NCBI GenBank assembly: GCA_030645365.1
Contig: JAUSMB010000041.1
Span: 1 to 64,000, forward strand
From: Rugosibacter sp.
GTDB lineage: Bacteria; Pseudomonadota; Gammaproteobacteria; Burkholderiales; Rhodocyclaceae
Length of the DNA stretch: 64,000 bases
Reading direction: 5' to 3'
Positions within the stretch are counted from its first letter, which is position 1, and each line of letters opens with the position of its first letter. The notes beneath the pieces were generated by a model, which saw nothing but the letters and a program-made list of their open reading frames with translations, had not been told where the DNA came from and did not search any database. Made by a program: the position numbers and the translations under genes. Of this stretch, positions 43,371 to 53,486 are shown one piece after another.

Positions 43371-44257
43371 GCTGAGTCTCCCTTCAACATCGGAAAGCCC
43401 AGCCGCTCGCGCGAGTCGTAATACGCTTGCGCCACTTCACGCGCCAGCGCGCGCACGCGACCGATATAGGCGGCGCGCTCGGTGACTGAAATCGCACCGC
43501 GCGCGTCCAGCAAGTTGAAACTGTGCGAGGCTTTCATGACCATCTCGAAACCGGGCAGGGGAAGGTTAAGGCCAATGAGTCGGTGGGCTTCGGACTCGAA
43601 TTTGCCAAACTGGGCAAATAGCCAATCCACATCCGAATGCTCAAAGTTGTAGGTGGATTGCTCCACTTCATTCTGGTGATATACGTCGCCATAGGTCACA
43701 CCCGGTGACCATACTAGGTCGTACACGTTCTCTACGTCTTGCAAATACATCGCCAGACGTTCGATGCCATAAGTAATTTCGCCCAGCACGGGGCGGCAGA
43801 CGAGTGAGCCGACTTCCTGAAAATAAGTGAATTGGGTGACTTCCATGCCATCCAGCCACACTTCCCACCCCAGACCCCAGGCGCCCAGCGTGGGCGATTC
43901 CCAGTCATCCTCGACAAATCGGATGTCATGTTCGGCGGTGTTAATGCCCAAGTGACGCAGGCTATCGAGGTACAGTTCCTGGATATTGGGCGGGTTGGGT
44001 TTGAGCACTACTTGGTATTGGTAGTAGTGCTGCAAGCGATTCGGATTTTCGCCATAGCGGCCATCTTTCGGCCGCCGCGAAGGCTGCACATAAGCCGCCC
44101 GCCAAGGCTCGGGGCCGAGCGCGCGCAGAAAAGTCGCGGTGTGAAATGTGCCGGCGCCAACTTCAATATCGTAAGGCTGGAGCAACACACAGCCCTGCCG
44201 GTTCCAGTAATCCTGCAAGCGCAGGATGATTTCCTGGAATGTGGGTTTTTGATTCAT
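43367..44257 (-). CDS. glyQ: Glycyl-tRNA synthetase alpha subunit
   Basis: 296 residues from ATG 44257 ([37 protein letters not shown]); the ORF-track extension to 44284 is unlikely. [39 protein letters not shown] is the catalytic core of the alpha chain. It pairs with GlyS as an alpha2-beta2 enzyme. Confidence 0.96.
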   Translation of the reverse strand: MNQKPTFQEIILRLQDYWNRQGCVLLQPYDIEVGAGTFHTATFLRALGPEPWRAAYVQPSRRPKDGRYGENPNRLQHYYQYQVVLKPNPPNIQELYLDSLRHLGINTAEHDIRFVEDDWESPTLGAWGLGWEVWLDGMEVTQFTYFQEVGSLVCRPVLGEITYGIERLAMYLQDVENVYDLVWSPGVTYGDVYHQNEVEQSTYNFEHSDVDWLFAQFGKFESEAHRLIGLNLPLPGFEMVMKASHSFNLLDARGAISVTERAAYIGRVRALAREVAQAYYDSRERLGFPMLKGDSA

Positions 44258-44371
44258 GAAATTATCCAACAAGCCCCAAAGCAAGCGATTTTACAGTGCT
44301 TTGAGCGGCTATAGCCTGAATGCAAAGGTGGAAAGTCGGTTGTCGCCTATTGGCAAAAAAGGATGGCATTG

Positions 44372-44397
44372 AAAAAGTCGGCGCTAGCAAGACGGCG
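44372..44397 (+). repeat. Dispersed 26-bp element, copy 8 (intergenic)
   Basis: AAAAAGTCGGCGCTAG + CAAGACGGCG between glyQ and the ArsR-rhodanese gene, at the left edge of the sulfide/copper module. Confidence 0.87.
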
Positions 44398-44469
44398 CCC
44401 CAGGCGATGTCGTCACTTTGAACGTCTGCTGGATACGCAGTCGGCCCACAAAAAATAAAAATACCACCT

Positions 44470-44495
44470 ATATTCGTATTATCGTTAGAATGTAT
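44470..44495 (+). promoter_or_regulatory. Candidate operator/promoter of the ArsR-rhodanese operon
   Basis: An imperfect inverted repeat, ATATTC...GAATGTAT, encloses TATTAT, a good -10 about 16 bases before the ATG. ArsR/BigR repressors bind such AT-rich palindromes. There is no Shine-Dalgarno, so the mRNA may be leaderless or have a very short leader. Confidence 0.4.
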
Positions 44496-44497
44496 GA

Positions 44498-45169
44498 ATG
44501 AATAAACGTTCATTGAAAGACCTGCTGTACGAACAAGTTGCTCGCATCGGCAAGGCTGTCGCAAGCCCGAAGCGGCTGGAGTTGCTGGAGTTGCTTGCCC
44601 AGAGCGAAAAAACTGTTGAGGCGCTGGCTGCCGAGCTGTCAATCGACATCAAGCTCACCAGTGCACATTTAAAGGCTTTGAAGGGCGCTCGCCTGGTTAC
44701 CTCACGTCGTGAGGGCAAGTACATGGTGTATCAGCTCACCGGCAGTGACGTAGCTGGCCTTTGGGTGATGTTGCGCCAAGTGGCTGAGGAACACCTGCTG
44801 GAGTTGAGGCTGGCACTGGATCAGATGGTGGCGGATCCAGCGAGGCTCGCCTCTGTCAGCCGTAAAGCATTACTAGAGCAAGCGCGACGTGGCGATGTCA
44901 TTGTCATTGACGTTCGTCCGCGGGCCGAGTACGAGGCGGCACATCTGCCTTTTGCCCGCTCGATGCCCCTTGTCGAGATCAAAAAACGGCTTGCGGAATT
45001 GCCGACTGACAAGGAAATCGTCGCCTACTGCCGTGGCCCCTTCTGTCTGCTGGCTGACGAAGCCGTGGTTTTGCTCGCTGCCAAGGGTTACCGGATACGC
45101 AAGATTCTTGACGGCGTCAGCGAGTGGCAGGCGGCTGGATTGCCGCTGCAAAGTTCTGTTGAGGAATGA
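44498..45169 (+). CDS. ArsR-family repressor fused to a rhodanese domain
   Basis: 223 residues. The N-terminal winged helix (about 1-100) has SPKRLELLELLAQSEKTVEALAAELSIDIKLTSAHLKALKGARLVTSRREGKYMVYQL. The C-terminal rhodanese domain (about 120-220) has VIDVRPRAEYEAAHLPFARSMPL and the active-site loop AYCRGPFC with the catalytic Cys. Such fusions control sulfide/persulfide detoxification operons of the BigR type, with the rhodanese domain probably sensing or transferring sulfane sulfur (inference). It heads an operon with a DsrE remnant, an MBL-fold hydrolase and an MFS transporter. Confidence 0.9.
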   Translation: MNKRSLKDLLYEQVARIGKAVASPKRLELLELLAQSEKTVEALAAELSIDIKLTSAHLKALKGARLVTSRREGKYMVYQLTGSDVAGLWVMLRQVAEEHLLELRLALDQMVADPARLASVSRKALLEQARRGDVIVIDVRPRAEYEAAHLPFARSMPLVEIKKRLAELPTDKEIVAYCRGPFCLLADEAVVLLAAKGYRIRKILDGVSEWQAAGLPLQSSVEE

Positions 45170-45198
45170 AGCACTGACCAAGGAGAAGGAGACAGGTA

Positions 45199-45431
45199 AT
45201 GGGTTCCATACTTTTCATTCTCAACGAAGCGCCTTACGGAAGTGGGCGTGCCTACAACGCGCTGTGTTTGGCCGATGTGTTCAGCTGCGCTAAGGCGAGG
45301 TCGCACTCTATGGGGTCTGCATGGATGCACGCGGCATGACCGAACCGAAAATCATCGCAGGCGCCAGGCGTTCGACGCTTGCATAGCTCGCCGACTGGAC
45401 GATCGAGGCGGACAAGGTGCTGGTTTTCTAA
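45199..45431 (+). pseudogene. Decayed DsrE-family sulfur-carrier gene
   Basis: The start reads MGSILFILNEAPYGSGRAYNALCLAD, a standard DsrE/YchN-like N-terminus after AGGAGAAGGAG. The C-terminus is present in another frame as EVALYGVCMDARGMTEPKIIAGARRSTLA-stop-LADWTIEADKVLVF, including the conserved CMDARGMTE segment. The middle (about half of a normal 115-residue protein) is deleted, the frame is shifted, and a TAG interrupts the end. It is a pseudogene between the rhodanese-fusion gene and the MBL-fold gene, whose intact RBS (AAGGAGG) follows the remnant stop. Confidence 0.8.
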
Positions 45432-45444
45432 GGAGGAATCGACC

Positions 45445-46182
45445 ATGTTTTTCAAACAACTGGCCACCAGGGAATCATCCCTGTCTTACTTCTTCGGCTG
45501 TGCGGGGCTGGGCAAGGCTGTCGCCGTGGATGTCGTCGCGGGTGACGAAGACTGGTTTATCGAAGAAGCCCGCAAGGCGCAGGTCGACATCCGCTACGTG
45601 ATCGACACGCATGTCCATGCCGACCACTACTCAGGCGGGCGGGCGCTGGCCCAGCGCGTCGGCGCACCGTACTGCCTGCATGCGTCCAACCGGGCGCTGG
45701 TGAAGTACGACTTTGAACCCTTGCAAGACGGTCAGTTGCTAGATGTCGGCAACGTCAAGGTCAAGGTGCTGCACACCCCGGGCCATACGCCGGATAGTGT
45801 CTGTTTGCTGGTTACCGATTCGCGTCGTGGCTTGGCGCCCTGGTTCGTGATCACTGGCGACACATTATTCGTCGGCGCGATAGGCCGCCCCGACCTGGCA
45901 GGCAGGGAAAAAGAAATGGCAGCCGTGTTGCACGACAGCCTGCATACCAAGTTGCTGACGCTGCCCGACGAACTCGAAATTTTCCCCGGCCATCAAGCCG
46001 GCAGCGTCTGCGGTGCGGGCTTGTCGGGCAAGCCGTCATCGACCCTTGGTTTCGAGAAACGCTGGAACCCAGCGCTGACAATGGACAAAACCGCCTTTGT
46101 CGACTACCTGACCAGGGAGATTCCGCCCCGACCCGCCAATATGGAGGCCATGGTGCAAGCCAACCTGGGCATAAGGCACTAA
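45445..46182 (+). CDS. MBL-fold persulfide dioxygenase/Blh-like hydrolase
   Basis: 245 residues from ATG 45445 with AAGGAGG upstream; the ORF-track start at 45379 lies in the pseudogene. Metal-binding motifs are THVHADHYSG, LHTPGHTPDS and ITGDTLFVGAIGRPDL, then FPGHQAGSVCGAG, as in ETHE1/Blh proteins. These oxidise glutathione persulfide to sulfite in sulfide detoxification. It shares an operon with the ArsR-rhodanese gene and the transporter. The C-terminal part (PSSTLGFEKRWNPAL) is typical of the bacterial subgroup. Confidence 0.87.
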   Translation: MFFKQLATRESSLSYFFGCAGLGKAVAVDVVAGDEDWFIEEARKAQVDIRYVIDTHVHADHYSGGRALAQRVGAPYCLHASNRALVKYDFEPLQDGQLLDVGNVKVKVLHTPGHTPDSVCLLVTDSRRGLAPWFVITGDTLFVGAIGRPDLAGREKEMAAVLHDSLHTKLLTLPDELEIFPGHQAGSVCGAGLSGKPSSTLGFEKRWNPALTMDKTAFVDYLTREIPPRPANMEAMVQANLGIRH

Positions 46183-46187
46183 GACAT

Positions 46188-47423
46188 ATGCATACAACGC
46201 CCATCCGTCTCGGGCTGCGTGAAAACTTCGGCCAATTCTCGCTGCTGGTCCTCGTCAATGCCTTTGTCGGCGCGATGGTGGGCCTCGAGCGCAGCATTCT
46301 GCCTGCCATTGCCGAGCAGGAATTCCACATCGTGGCGCGGACGGCGATTCTTTCATTCATCGTGGTGTTTGGCGTCACCAAAGCACTGACGAATTATTTT
46401 GCCGGACGTTTTGCCGACCGCTTTGGCCGCAAGCACGTGCTGGTCGCAGGATGGCTGGTGGCTATCCCGGTGCCATTCGCCCTGATGTGGGCGCCAGACT
46501 GGAACTGGGTGGTCGCGGCCAACATGCTGCTGGGCGTGAGCCAAGGGTTGACGTGGTCTACCACGGTCATCATGAAAATCGACCTGGTCGGCCCGAAACA
46601 GCGTGGGCTGGCGATGGGTCTCAACGAGTTTTCCGGCTATTTCGCGGTGGCGGGCAGCGCCCTGGCCACCGGTTGGATGGCCGCTCGATACGGGCTGAGG
46701 CCCGAACCGTTCTATCTGGGCGTCATTTATGTTATTGCTGGATTATTACTTTCTTTGTTTGCAGTTCGTGAAACCCGGCATCATGTGGCGCACGAACTGC
46801 GGGTGCACCATCCGGCAACCAACGACGAGAAAAAACTCACGCAAGGCGAGATTTTTCGCCGCACTTCGCTGACCGACCGCAATCTCTCCAGCGTCAGCCA
46901 GGCGGGGCTGGTCAACAACCTGAATGACGGCATGGCCTGGGGCCTGTTCCCGCTGTTCTTCGCCGCAGCCGGCATGACGCTGGCGCAAATTGGCATCCTC
47001 GCCGCAATCTATCCTGCCGTCTGGGGCGCATCGCAAATAGTGACCGGCGCCCTGTCCGACAGGATAGGCCGCAAGTGGCTCATCGTGTGGGGGATGTGGC
47101 TGCAGGCAGTGGGCATTGGCGTGACTGCGCTGGCTGCGGATTTCCGTGGCTTCGGGCTGGGTGCGGTATTGCTTGGCATTGGGACGGCGATGGTTTATCC
47201 GACCCTGCTGGCTACTATCGGGGACGTCGCCCATCCCGCCTGGCGCGCTTCCGCCGTGGGTGTCTACCGGCTCTGGCGCGACCTCGGTTACGCGGTGGGC
47301 GCTCTCTTGGCCGGCATCACCGCTGATCTGTTCGGCCTGGCGTCGGCCCTGTGGCTGGTGGCGGGGCTGACCTTGCTGTCGGGCATAATTGCAGCAGTGC
47401 GGATGAATGAAACCTTAGCGTGA
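46188..47423 (+). CDS. Major facilitator superfamily transporter
   Basis: 411 residues with about 12 hydrophobic segments. The MFS loop motif between helices 2 and 3 is GRFADRFGRKHVL, repeated in the second half as GALSDRIGRKWLI. It starts six bases after the MBL gene and probably exports a sulfur compound or a related metabolite (inference from the operon). Substrate unknown; TauE-type sulfite exporters, common in related operons, are not seen. Confidence 0.85.
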   Translation: MHTTPIRLGLRENFGQFSLLVLVNAFVGAMVGLERSILPAIAEQEFHIVARTAILSFIVVFGVTKALTNYFAGRFADRFGRKHVLVAGWLVAIPVPFALMWAPDWNWVVAANMLLGVSQGLTWSTTVIMKIDLVGPKQRGLAMGLNEFSGYFAVAGSALATGWMAARYGLRPEPFYLGVIYVIAGLLLSLFAVRETRHHVAHELRVHHPATNDEKKLTQGEIFRRTSLTDRNLSSVSQAGLVNNLNDGMAWGLFPLFFAAAGMTLAQIGILAAIYPAVWGASQIVTGALSDRIGRKWLIVWGMWLQAVGIGVTALAADFRGFGLGAVLLGIGTAMVYPTLLATIGDVAHPAWRASAVGVYRLWRDLGYAVGALLAGITADLFGLASALWLVAGLTLLSGIIAAVRMNETLA

Positions 47424-47472
47424 AATACTTGGTCAAGCGCGCTATGTAATAACCGAGCGTGGCGGGCCATAG

Positions 47473-47514
47473 AGAAGCCTCCCCGAGAGGGGAGGATGGG
47501 AGGGGCGGGCTTCT
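47473..47514 (+). terminator. Hairpin terminator after the MFS gene
   Basis: A CCTCCCC-GAGA-GGGGAGG stem-loop (GNRA-type loop) lies inside an outer pairing AGAAGC / GCTTCT, followed by GATTTTCCGCTTTT. It lies about 50 bases after the MFS stop and probably ends the sulfide operon. Confidence 0.6.
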
Positions 47515-48101
47515 GATTTTCCGCTTTTCGCGTATTTCATCATCAGTGGGTGGCCTTCTCGACCATGAGCGTTAGCAGGTGAAACAGTCTGATCGGGCAG
47601 GGCAAACCAATCAAGGGTAGCAATGGCGGCAAGGGCGCTTATTGTGGCGCCCATTGGCATACCCGGAGAGAGCTTGCTGAGGTGCAAACCGAAATAAAAG
47701 CAAGTCAACTTTTCGTTTTTAGTAACCGTAACACCTATCCTGGAGGCGCATCATTCTTAGCCAAAGGTAGGTGTGGCGGCTGACATGAAGGCTATTCAAT
47801 CTACTGGCGAAGGCCTCAAAACAATGCAGGACAATGTGAAAAATGCGGTCACAACTTGATCGCATCGCCAAGGGCATGATGAATGTGGACTCTATGATGA
47901 AAAGTCAATTGGGTGTCGCCGCTATGCCTTTGGAAAAATGAGGAATAAACCGCGGCTCGGCTAGCTGCCGCTTATGTACAGTATGCTTAAGCGGGTGGTA
48001 CCGGCGGTGATCGATAAATTTGGCGTTCCTGGCTGGATGCCAGATGGAACCCCTAGCTTATATTCACACTGTAACGTCACGTCTGATCGAGGAAAGTCAT
48101 T
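47515..48101. other. Gene-poor stretch with probable gene remnants
   Basis: About 590 bases without a convincing intact gene. On the plus strand, 47785-47941 reads MKAIQSTGEGLKTMQDNVKNAVTT-stop and then, in a shifted frame, DRIAKGMMNVDSMMKSQLGVAAMPLEK-stop, resembling the end of a Met-rich helical protein that has lost its frame. A 43-codon ORF (47974-48105, MYSMLKRVVPAVIDKFG...) overlaps the copA start as ATGA but has no ribosome site. The minus-strand ORF 47442-47708 looks non-coding. I see no clear CueR-type operator. Confidence 0.4.
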
Positions 48102-50429
48102 ATGAGTCAAACACATCAGCCAGCCCATCAGCATAGGGCAGAAAATCATTCGACCGCCATTGAGGAAAACAAAGACCCGGTGTGCGGCATGACGGTATCA
48201 CCGGATGCAACGATAGCTTCCGATTATCAAGGTAGGCGTTATCTCTTTTGCGGCACCAAATGCAAAACCAAGTTTGATCTGGATCCGCAACGCTACTTGC
48301 AACCGGCTGAACCTGAACCTGCCATCGAAGGTGCGATCTACACCTGTCCCATGCACCCGGAAATCCGTCAGCCAATGCCCGGAACCTGCCCCAAGTGCGG
48401 CATGGCATTGGAACCGGAGATGCCCTCGCTGGATGATGAAGAGAATCCCGAACTGACCGACTTCCGCCATCGGTTTTGGTGGACGCTGCCGCTGACAATT
48501 ATTGTGACCGTACTCGCAATGGCTGGACACAGCTTGGCCCTGATGGCCCCGCAAACCCAGAACTGGGTTGAATTGATTCTGGCAACGCCTATCGTGCTCT
48601 GGGCGGGCTGGCCGTTTTTTGTGCGCGGTGTGCAATCTGTCATCACACGCAATCCGAACATGTGGACGCTGATCGGTTCGGGCACTGCCGCTGCCTATTT
48701 TTATAGCGTGGCAGCCACCGTGGCGCCGGATATTTTCCCTGCGTCCTTTGTTGAACATGGCCGGGTTGGCGTGTATTTCGAGGCGGCGGCGGTGATTATT
48801 TCCTTGACGCTGCTCGGCCAGATATTTGAATTGAAGGCGCGTTCGCAAACATCGGCGGCGATCAAATCTCTGCTCGGTCTGGCGCCCAAGACCGCGCGGC
48901 GGATTGCTTCTGATGGCAGCGAAGAGGACATCCCTTTAACGCATGTGCATATCGGCGACCGGCTGCGCGTGCGGCCTGGCGAGAAGGTGCCGGTGGATGG
49001 TGTTGTGGAAGAGGGCGCAAGTGTGGTGGATGAATCCATGCTGACCGGCGAGCCGATTCCTGTTTCCAAACAACCGGGTGACAAACTCATCGGGGCGACG
49101 ATCAACGCCAATGGCAGCCTGATCATGCGTGCCGAAAAAGTCGGCTCTGCCACCACGCTGGCGCAAATTGTGCAGATGGTCGCGCAGGCGCAGCGCTCGC
49201 GGGCACCCATGCAGCGGCTGGCCGACGTGGTGGCGGGTTATTTTGTGGTGATCGTCGTGAGCATTGCCTTACTCACCTTCTTCATCTGGGGCTTCTTCGG
49301 CCCTGAGCCAAGCTGGGTATATGGCCTGATCAACGCGGTTGCTGTACTGATCATCGCCTGCCCCTGCGCGCTCGGCTTGGCGACGCCGATGTCGATCATG
49401 GTGGCGACCGGCAAGGCCGCCACCGCCGGCGTGCTGTTCCGCGATGCGGCGGCGATCGAACAATTGCGCACGATTGATACGCTGATTGTGGACAAGACCG
49501 GCACGCTCACTGCGGGTAAACCGGCTTTTCATCGCATGGTGGCGGCTACAGGCTGGAACGAGGACGAGGTGCTGCGCTTGGCCGCCAGTATCGACCAGGG
49601 CAGCGAGCATCCATTGGCCCACGCCATTGTTACCGAGGCGCTACGGCGGCAACTGGTGCTGGATAAGCCGGAGCGTTTTGAATCCAGCACCGGCATTGGT
49701 GTGCGCGGGCAGGTTGCGGGCAAGGCAGTCATCCTCGGCAACACTGCCCTGATGGCCGACGCGCAGGTCACTGTGATCGGCATGGCGGAAACCGCTGAAA
49801 CCCTGCGTAAAGAAGGCGCCAGCGTCATGTATCTGGCGGTGGACGGGCATCTGGCCGGTATCGTAGCGGTGGCCGATCCGATCAAGGACTCAACACCCGA
49901 AGCCTTGGCGGGTCTTAAAGCCGTTGGCATTCGCGTCATCATGGCGACGGGCGACGGCTTGACCACAGCGCGCGCGGTTGCCACGCGGCTGGGGCTTGAC
50001 GAGGTATACGGCGAGGTCAAACCGCAAGACAAGCTGGCGCTGGTCGAACGCCTGCAGAAGGAAGGCCGCAAAGTCGCCATGGCAGGCGATGGCATCAACG
50101 ACGCCCCGGCGCTGGCGCGTGCCGATGTCGGCATTGCGATGGGCACCGGCACGGATGTGGCGATGAACAGCGCCCCGGTAACACTGGTCAAGGGCGATTT
50201 GCGCGGCATCCTGCGCGCGCGGGCGCTCTCGGTCGCAACGGTCGGCAACATGCGCCAGAACCTGGCCTTTGCCTTTCTCTACAACGCGCTTGGCATTCCG
50301 CTCGCAGCGGGCGTGCTCTATCCCTTCACCGGCTTGTTGCTCTCGCCGCTGATCGCCGCCGTGGCCATGAGCTTCAGTTCGGTGTCGGTGATTTCCAATG
50401 CGCTGCGCTTGCGGCGGGTGAAGATATGA
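48102..50429 (+). CDS. Copper-translocating P1B-type ATPase with YHS and metal-binding N-terminus
   Basis: 775 residues. An N-terminal YHS domain ([28 protein letters not shown]) is followed by a heavy-metal-binding module ([26 protein letters not shown]), replacing the usual HMA domains. The ATPase core has the TGE loop (MLTGEPIPV), the membrane CPC motif ([13 protein letters not shown]), the phosphorylation site [19 protein letters not shown], and [20 protein letters not shown]. It exports Cu+ (or Ag+) across the inner membrane. GAGGAAAG precedes the ATG. It lies at the right end of the sulfide/copper module. Confidence 0.93.
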   Translation: MSQTHQPAHQHRAENHSTAIEENKDPVCGMTVSPDATIASDYQGRRYLFCGTKCKTKFDLDPQRYLQPAEPEPAIEGAIYTCPMHPEIRQPMPGTCPKCGMALEPEMPSLDDEENPELTDFRHRFWWTLPLTIIVTVLAMAGHSLALMAPQTQNWVELILATPIVLWAGWPFFVRGVQSVITRNPNMWTLIGSGTAAAYFYSVAATVAPDIFPASFVEHGRVGVYFEAAAVIISLTLLGQIFELKARSQTSAAIKSLLGLAPKTARRIASDGSEEDIPLTHVHIGDRLRVRPGEKVPVDGVVEEGASVVDESMLTGEPIPVSKQPGDKLIGATINANGSLIMRAEKVGSATTLAQIVQMVAQAQRSRAPMQRLADVVAGYFVVIVVSIALLTFFIWGFFGPEPSWVYGLINAVAVLIIACPCALGLATPMSIMVATGKAATAGVLFRDAAAIEQLRTIDTLIVDKTGTLTAGKPAFHRMVAATGWNEDEVLRLAASIDQGSEHPLAHAIVTEALRRQLVLDKPERFESSTGIGVRGQVAGKAVILGNTALMADAQVTVIGMAETAETLRKEGASVMYLAVDGHLAGIVAVADPIKDSTPEALAGLKAVGIRVIMATGDGLTTARAVATRLGLDEVYGEVKPQDKLALVERLQKEGRKVAMAGDGINDAPALARADVGIAMGTGTDVAMNSAPVTLVKGDLRGILRARALSVATVGNMRQNLAFAFLYNALGIPLAAGVLYPFTGLLLSPLIAAVAMSFSSVSVISNALRLRRVKI

Positions 50430-50467
50430 ATACTGTTCTTTCACCGTGATCCATCCCAACAAAACCC

Positions 50468-50493
50468 GAAAAGTCGGCGCTGCTGACACGGCG
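50468..50493 (+). repeat. Dispersed 26-bp element, copy 9 (intergenic)
   Basis: GAAAAGTCGGCGCTG + CTGACACGGCG, 38 bases after the copper ATPase. Direct orientation relative to copies 8 and 10. Confidence 0.86.
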
Positions 50494-50637
50494 GTATAGG
50501 CTATATATTCAGGATAAATCGCGCTGCAAGCGGTTTTCGTTCTTTCACTTGTTGTCTTTCTCTCAGGAAAATACAACTGAAGCTCGTTAAACTGTGCCGC
50601 GTTTCATCAACTACCGTCACTAGCGAGACAATATCCC

Positions 50638-50982
50638 ATGAGTAATTTACCTAGCTGCCCGCAATGCCATTCCGAATTAACCTATGAAGATGGCGAGCTT
50701 GTCATCTGCCCTGAATGCGGCCACGAGTGGGCTAAAAATAGCGTAGCGGCAGAAGATTCTGAGCAAACCAAGCACGTGCGTGATGCCGTGGGCAATCTGT
50801 TGGCCGATGGCGACACCGTTACCGTGATCAAAGACCTCAAAGTCAAAGGCTCATCCCTCGTGGTGAAAGTGGGCACCAAGGTGAAGAATATCCGTTTGGT
50901 GGATGGCGACCATGACATAGACTGCAAAATCGACGGCATTGGCGCGATGCAGTTGAAGTCTGAATTTGTGAAGAAAGTTTAA
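50638..50982 (+). CDS. PhnA/YjdM-like zinc-ribbon protein
   Basis: 114 residues with an N-terminal zinc ribbon ([28 protein letters not shown]) and the C-terminal PhnA domain ([54 protein letters not shown]). Despite its old name the family is not clearly tied to phosphonate use. It stands alone between two copies of the 26-bp element together with the restriction-modification-like gene. Confidence 0.92.
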   Translation: MSNLPSCPQCHSELTYEDGELVICPECGHEWAKNSVAAEDSEQTKHVRDAVGNLLADGDTVTVIKDLKVKGSSLVVKVGTKVKNIRLVDGDHDIDCKIDGIGAMQLKSEFVKKV

Positions 50983-51064
50983 GGAAATAAGCAAAGTAGA
51001 TTCATCATCCATAGCAATAAACGCCTACTAGAATCAGCACATTATCAATTCATCTGCCTATTTC

Positions 51065-53470
51065 ATGAGCCTGTATACCCAACTCCAGCAAGCCAGAAGT
51101 GAAGAAGATGTTAAAGACGCTTACATCAAAGCGCTAGGGTTAAAGGGGTTTACCAAGGGTTTGATTGACATACAAACCAATGAACTCTGGTTTGAAGCCA
51201 AAGACACCAGCAAATATTCCAGCTACGCCATGTTCACGCAATTGCTGCATTATGTGCAAGCGGCGCTTAACCGTGGCGAAACCGTGCCGCCGTTTTTAGC
51301 GGTGATCGATACCGAAAAAGCCGCGCTCATGAAAAGCGCCGACGTGCTGCCGTTTCTGACCAAAAAGACCGTGAAGTGGGGTAAGTCCGCCAGCCAATAC
51401 ACGCAAGAAGCGCTGGACGAAATATCCGCACACATTGGCACGCATTTCGTGTCCTTCCGTATTGCCACGCATGAAGACGAATTCATCAGCACCGTTAAAG
51501 CGGCGATTAAATCCGGCGACATTATCCGCACGCAGATCACCCCAGACAACTTGAAGCAGGTGTTTGATAAATGGGTCGCCATGATCGGCCGCGAGATCGA
51601 CGGCGTGAGCGAAGACGATTACGCGCTGCTGTTTTTTGCCGACATCATGCACGATGGCACAGTATCCACCCATAGCAATTTGCCCGCCGAACTGCTGCAC
51701 AAAAACGGCGCGCCGGTGTTTAGCTTGGGCGGAAAAATGTATGAACTCCGCAGCAAGGAAGGCTACCGCCAATTTTGGGCGATTTATCACAAACCGCCCA
51801 AATCCGAATACCGCGATTATTTGCTGGAGCGCCGTGACAGCCTGATTCCGCTGGACGAGCGCAGCTTCAAGGGCGCGTATTACACGCCGCTGGCCGTGGT
51901 CGATAAAGCCTACGACAAACTCACCGAAACCTTAGGTAATAACTGGCAAAAAGACTACATCGTGTGGGACATGTGCTGCGGCGTGGGCAACCTGGAAGTC
52001 AAGCACAGCAACCCGCGCAACATCTACATGTCCACGCTGGACGAAGCCGATGTGGACGTGATGAAGGCCACCAAAACCTGCGTCGCCGCGCAGCGCTTTC
52101 AATACGATTATTTGAACGACGACATCACGGACGACGGGCAGATTGATTACCGCCTGACCAACAAAGTGCCGGAAGGATTGCGGCGGGCGATTGCCGAGGG
52201 CAAGAAGATTTTGGTGCTGATTAACCCGCCGTATGCGGAGGCTATGAATGCTGATAATGTGAGTATTGCTGGGGGCTAAAATGCTGAAAGCAAATTAGGT
52301 GTTTCAAAAACGCGCGTTGCTGAAATCATGGATAAGCAAGGCTATGCAGCTAGAGAATTATTTGTTCAATTTCTTGTGCGTATGGCAAAAGAAATACCAA
52401 CGGCTACTGTGGCTATTTTTAGTAAGTTGAAATATGTAAACGCTCCAAATTTTGAAAAATTCCGTTATGTGTGGAATGCCAAGTTTTTGAGTGGTTTCGT
52501 AGTTCACAGTAAAGCCTTTGATGGGTTGAATGGTAACTTTCCGATAGGTTTTTTGGTATGGGAAACTGATCAAAATACCAAGAAAAAAACACCCATTATT
52601 GAAATTTCAACTGAAGTGCTTGATAAAACGGCACAAGCTATAGGTGAGAAGAAATTTTATAACTTACCTAATGAGCAATTACTCAGCAATTGGATTATCC
52701 GAGTAAAACCAAACGCAGTTGATGCGCTACCTTTGAAAAATGCGATCTCGCCCACAACCAGCACTAAGGATGTTCGAGGGACTAAATGGGCAGATGGTGC
52801 GATAGGGGGGATGATTTGCAAAGGCTCTGACCTACAAAATGCAGCAACCCAAACTGCCTTACTGTCTTCTGGATATTGTAGCGCAGGCGGTTTTTTGGTT
52901 ACTGATAAAAATCTCTGGCAAGCCTCGATTGTCTTCACTGTTCGCCGTGTCATAAAACAAACATGGATTAACGATCGCGATCAGTTTCTACAACCTACCT
53001 CCCCACTTTCCGACGAGTTCAAGAATGACTGTCTGATCTGGATGTTGTTCAACGGCAGCAATCTCACCGCAAGCGCGAACGACCTGGAATGGAACAACAA
53101 AAAATGGTCGCTGGTGAATCACTTTATTCCCTTCACCGAAGCCGAAGTCGGTGCGCCGGACCGGTTTGAATCCGACTTTATGGTGCAGTATCTGATGGGT
53201 AAAACCTTGTCCAATGAGGCGCAAGCGGTGCTGGATGCAGGACGTAGCTTGTGGCAGGCCTATTTTGCCCACACCGATGTGCGCACGGTGCGTGACGAAT
53301 TGAAGCTCAACCGCCCGGATGTGGGCTGGTATCAAATCCGCAATGCGTTAAAAGCGCGTAATGCGAGTGGCGATGCCGTGCCGGTGAGTTTTTCTGCGTT
53401 TGAATCGGCCTATCAAACCTTGAGTGAAAAACTTCGCCCGCAAGTATTTGAATTGGGATTTTTGCGTTAA
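51065..53470 (+). pseudogene. Type IIG-like restriction-modification gene interrupted by an in-frame TAA
   Basis: Two ORFs (51065-52279 and 52328-53470) lie in the same frame, separated by one TAA at 52277-52279 and an open stretch (NAESKLGVSKTRVAEI) that continues the homology; the whole gene would be about 802 codons. The N-terminus shows a PD-(D/E)xK-like motif (GLIDIQTNELWFEAK). The methyltransferase part has VWDMCCGVGNLEVK (motif I region) and LINPPYAEA (NPPY, N6-adenine type). The C-terminal half is likely the target-recognition part and is visibly more AT-rich at 52.28-52.96 kb. The stop falls just after NPPY, so a truncated product would lack target recognition. Readthrough is possible but unproven. 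Confidence 0.8.
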
Positions 53471-53486
53471 CCATTTGATTATAAAT

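Noticed and set aside
47442-47708. 88-codon minus-strand ORF
   Set aside because: No recognisable motif, overlaps the terminator hairpin, and composition looks non-coding.
49135-49160. Sequence resembling the 26-bp element in the copper ATPase (AAAAAGTCGGCTCTG...)
   Set aside because: It encodes [14 protein letters not shown], a segment conserved across copper ATPases, so the likeness is probably due to protein constraint. I did not count it as a copy.
49529-50251. 240-codon minus-strand ORF in the copper ATPase gene
   Set aside because: Low-complexity Ser/Arg/Ala-rich antisense frame of a strongly conserved gene.
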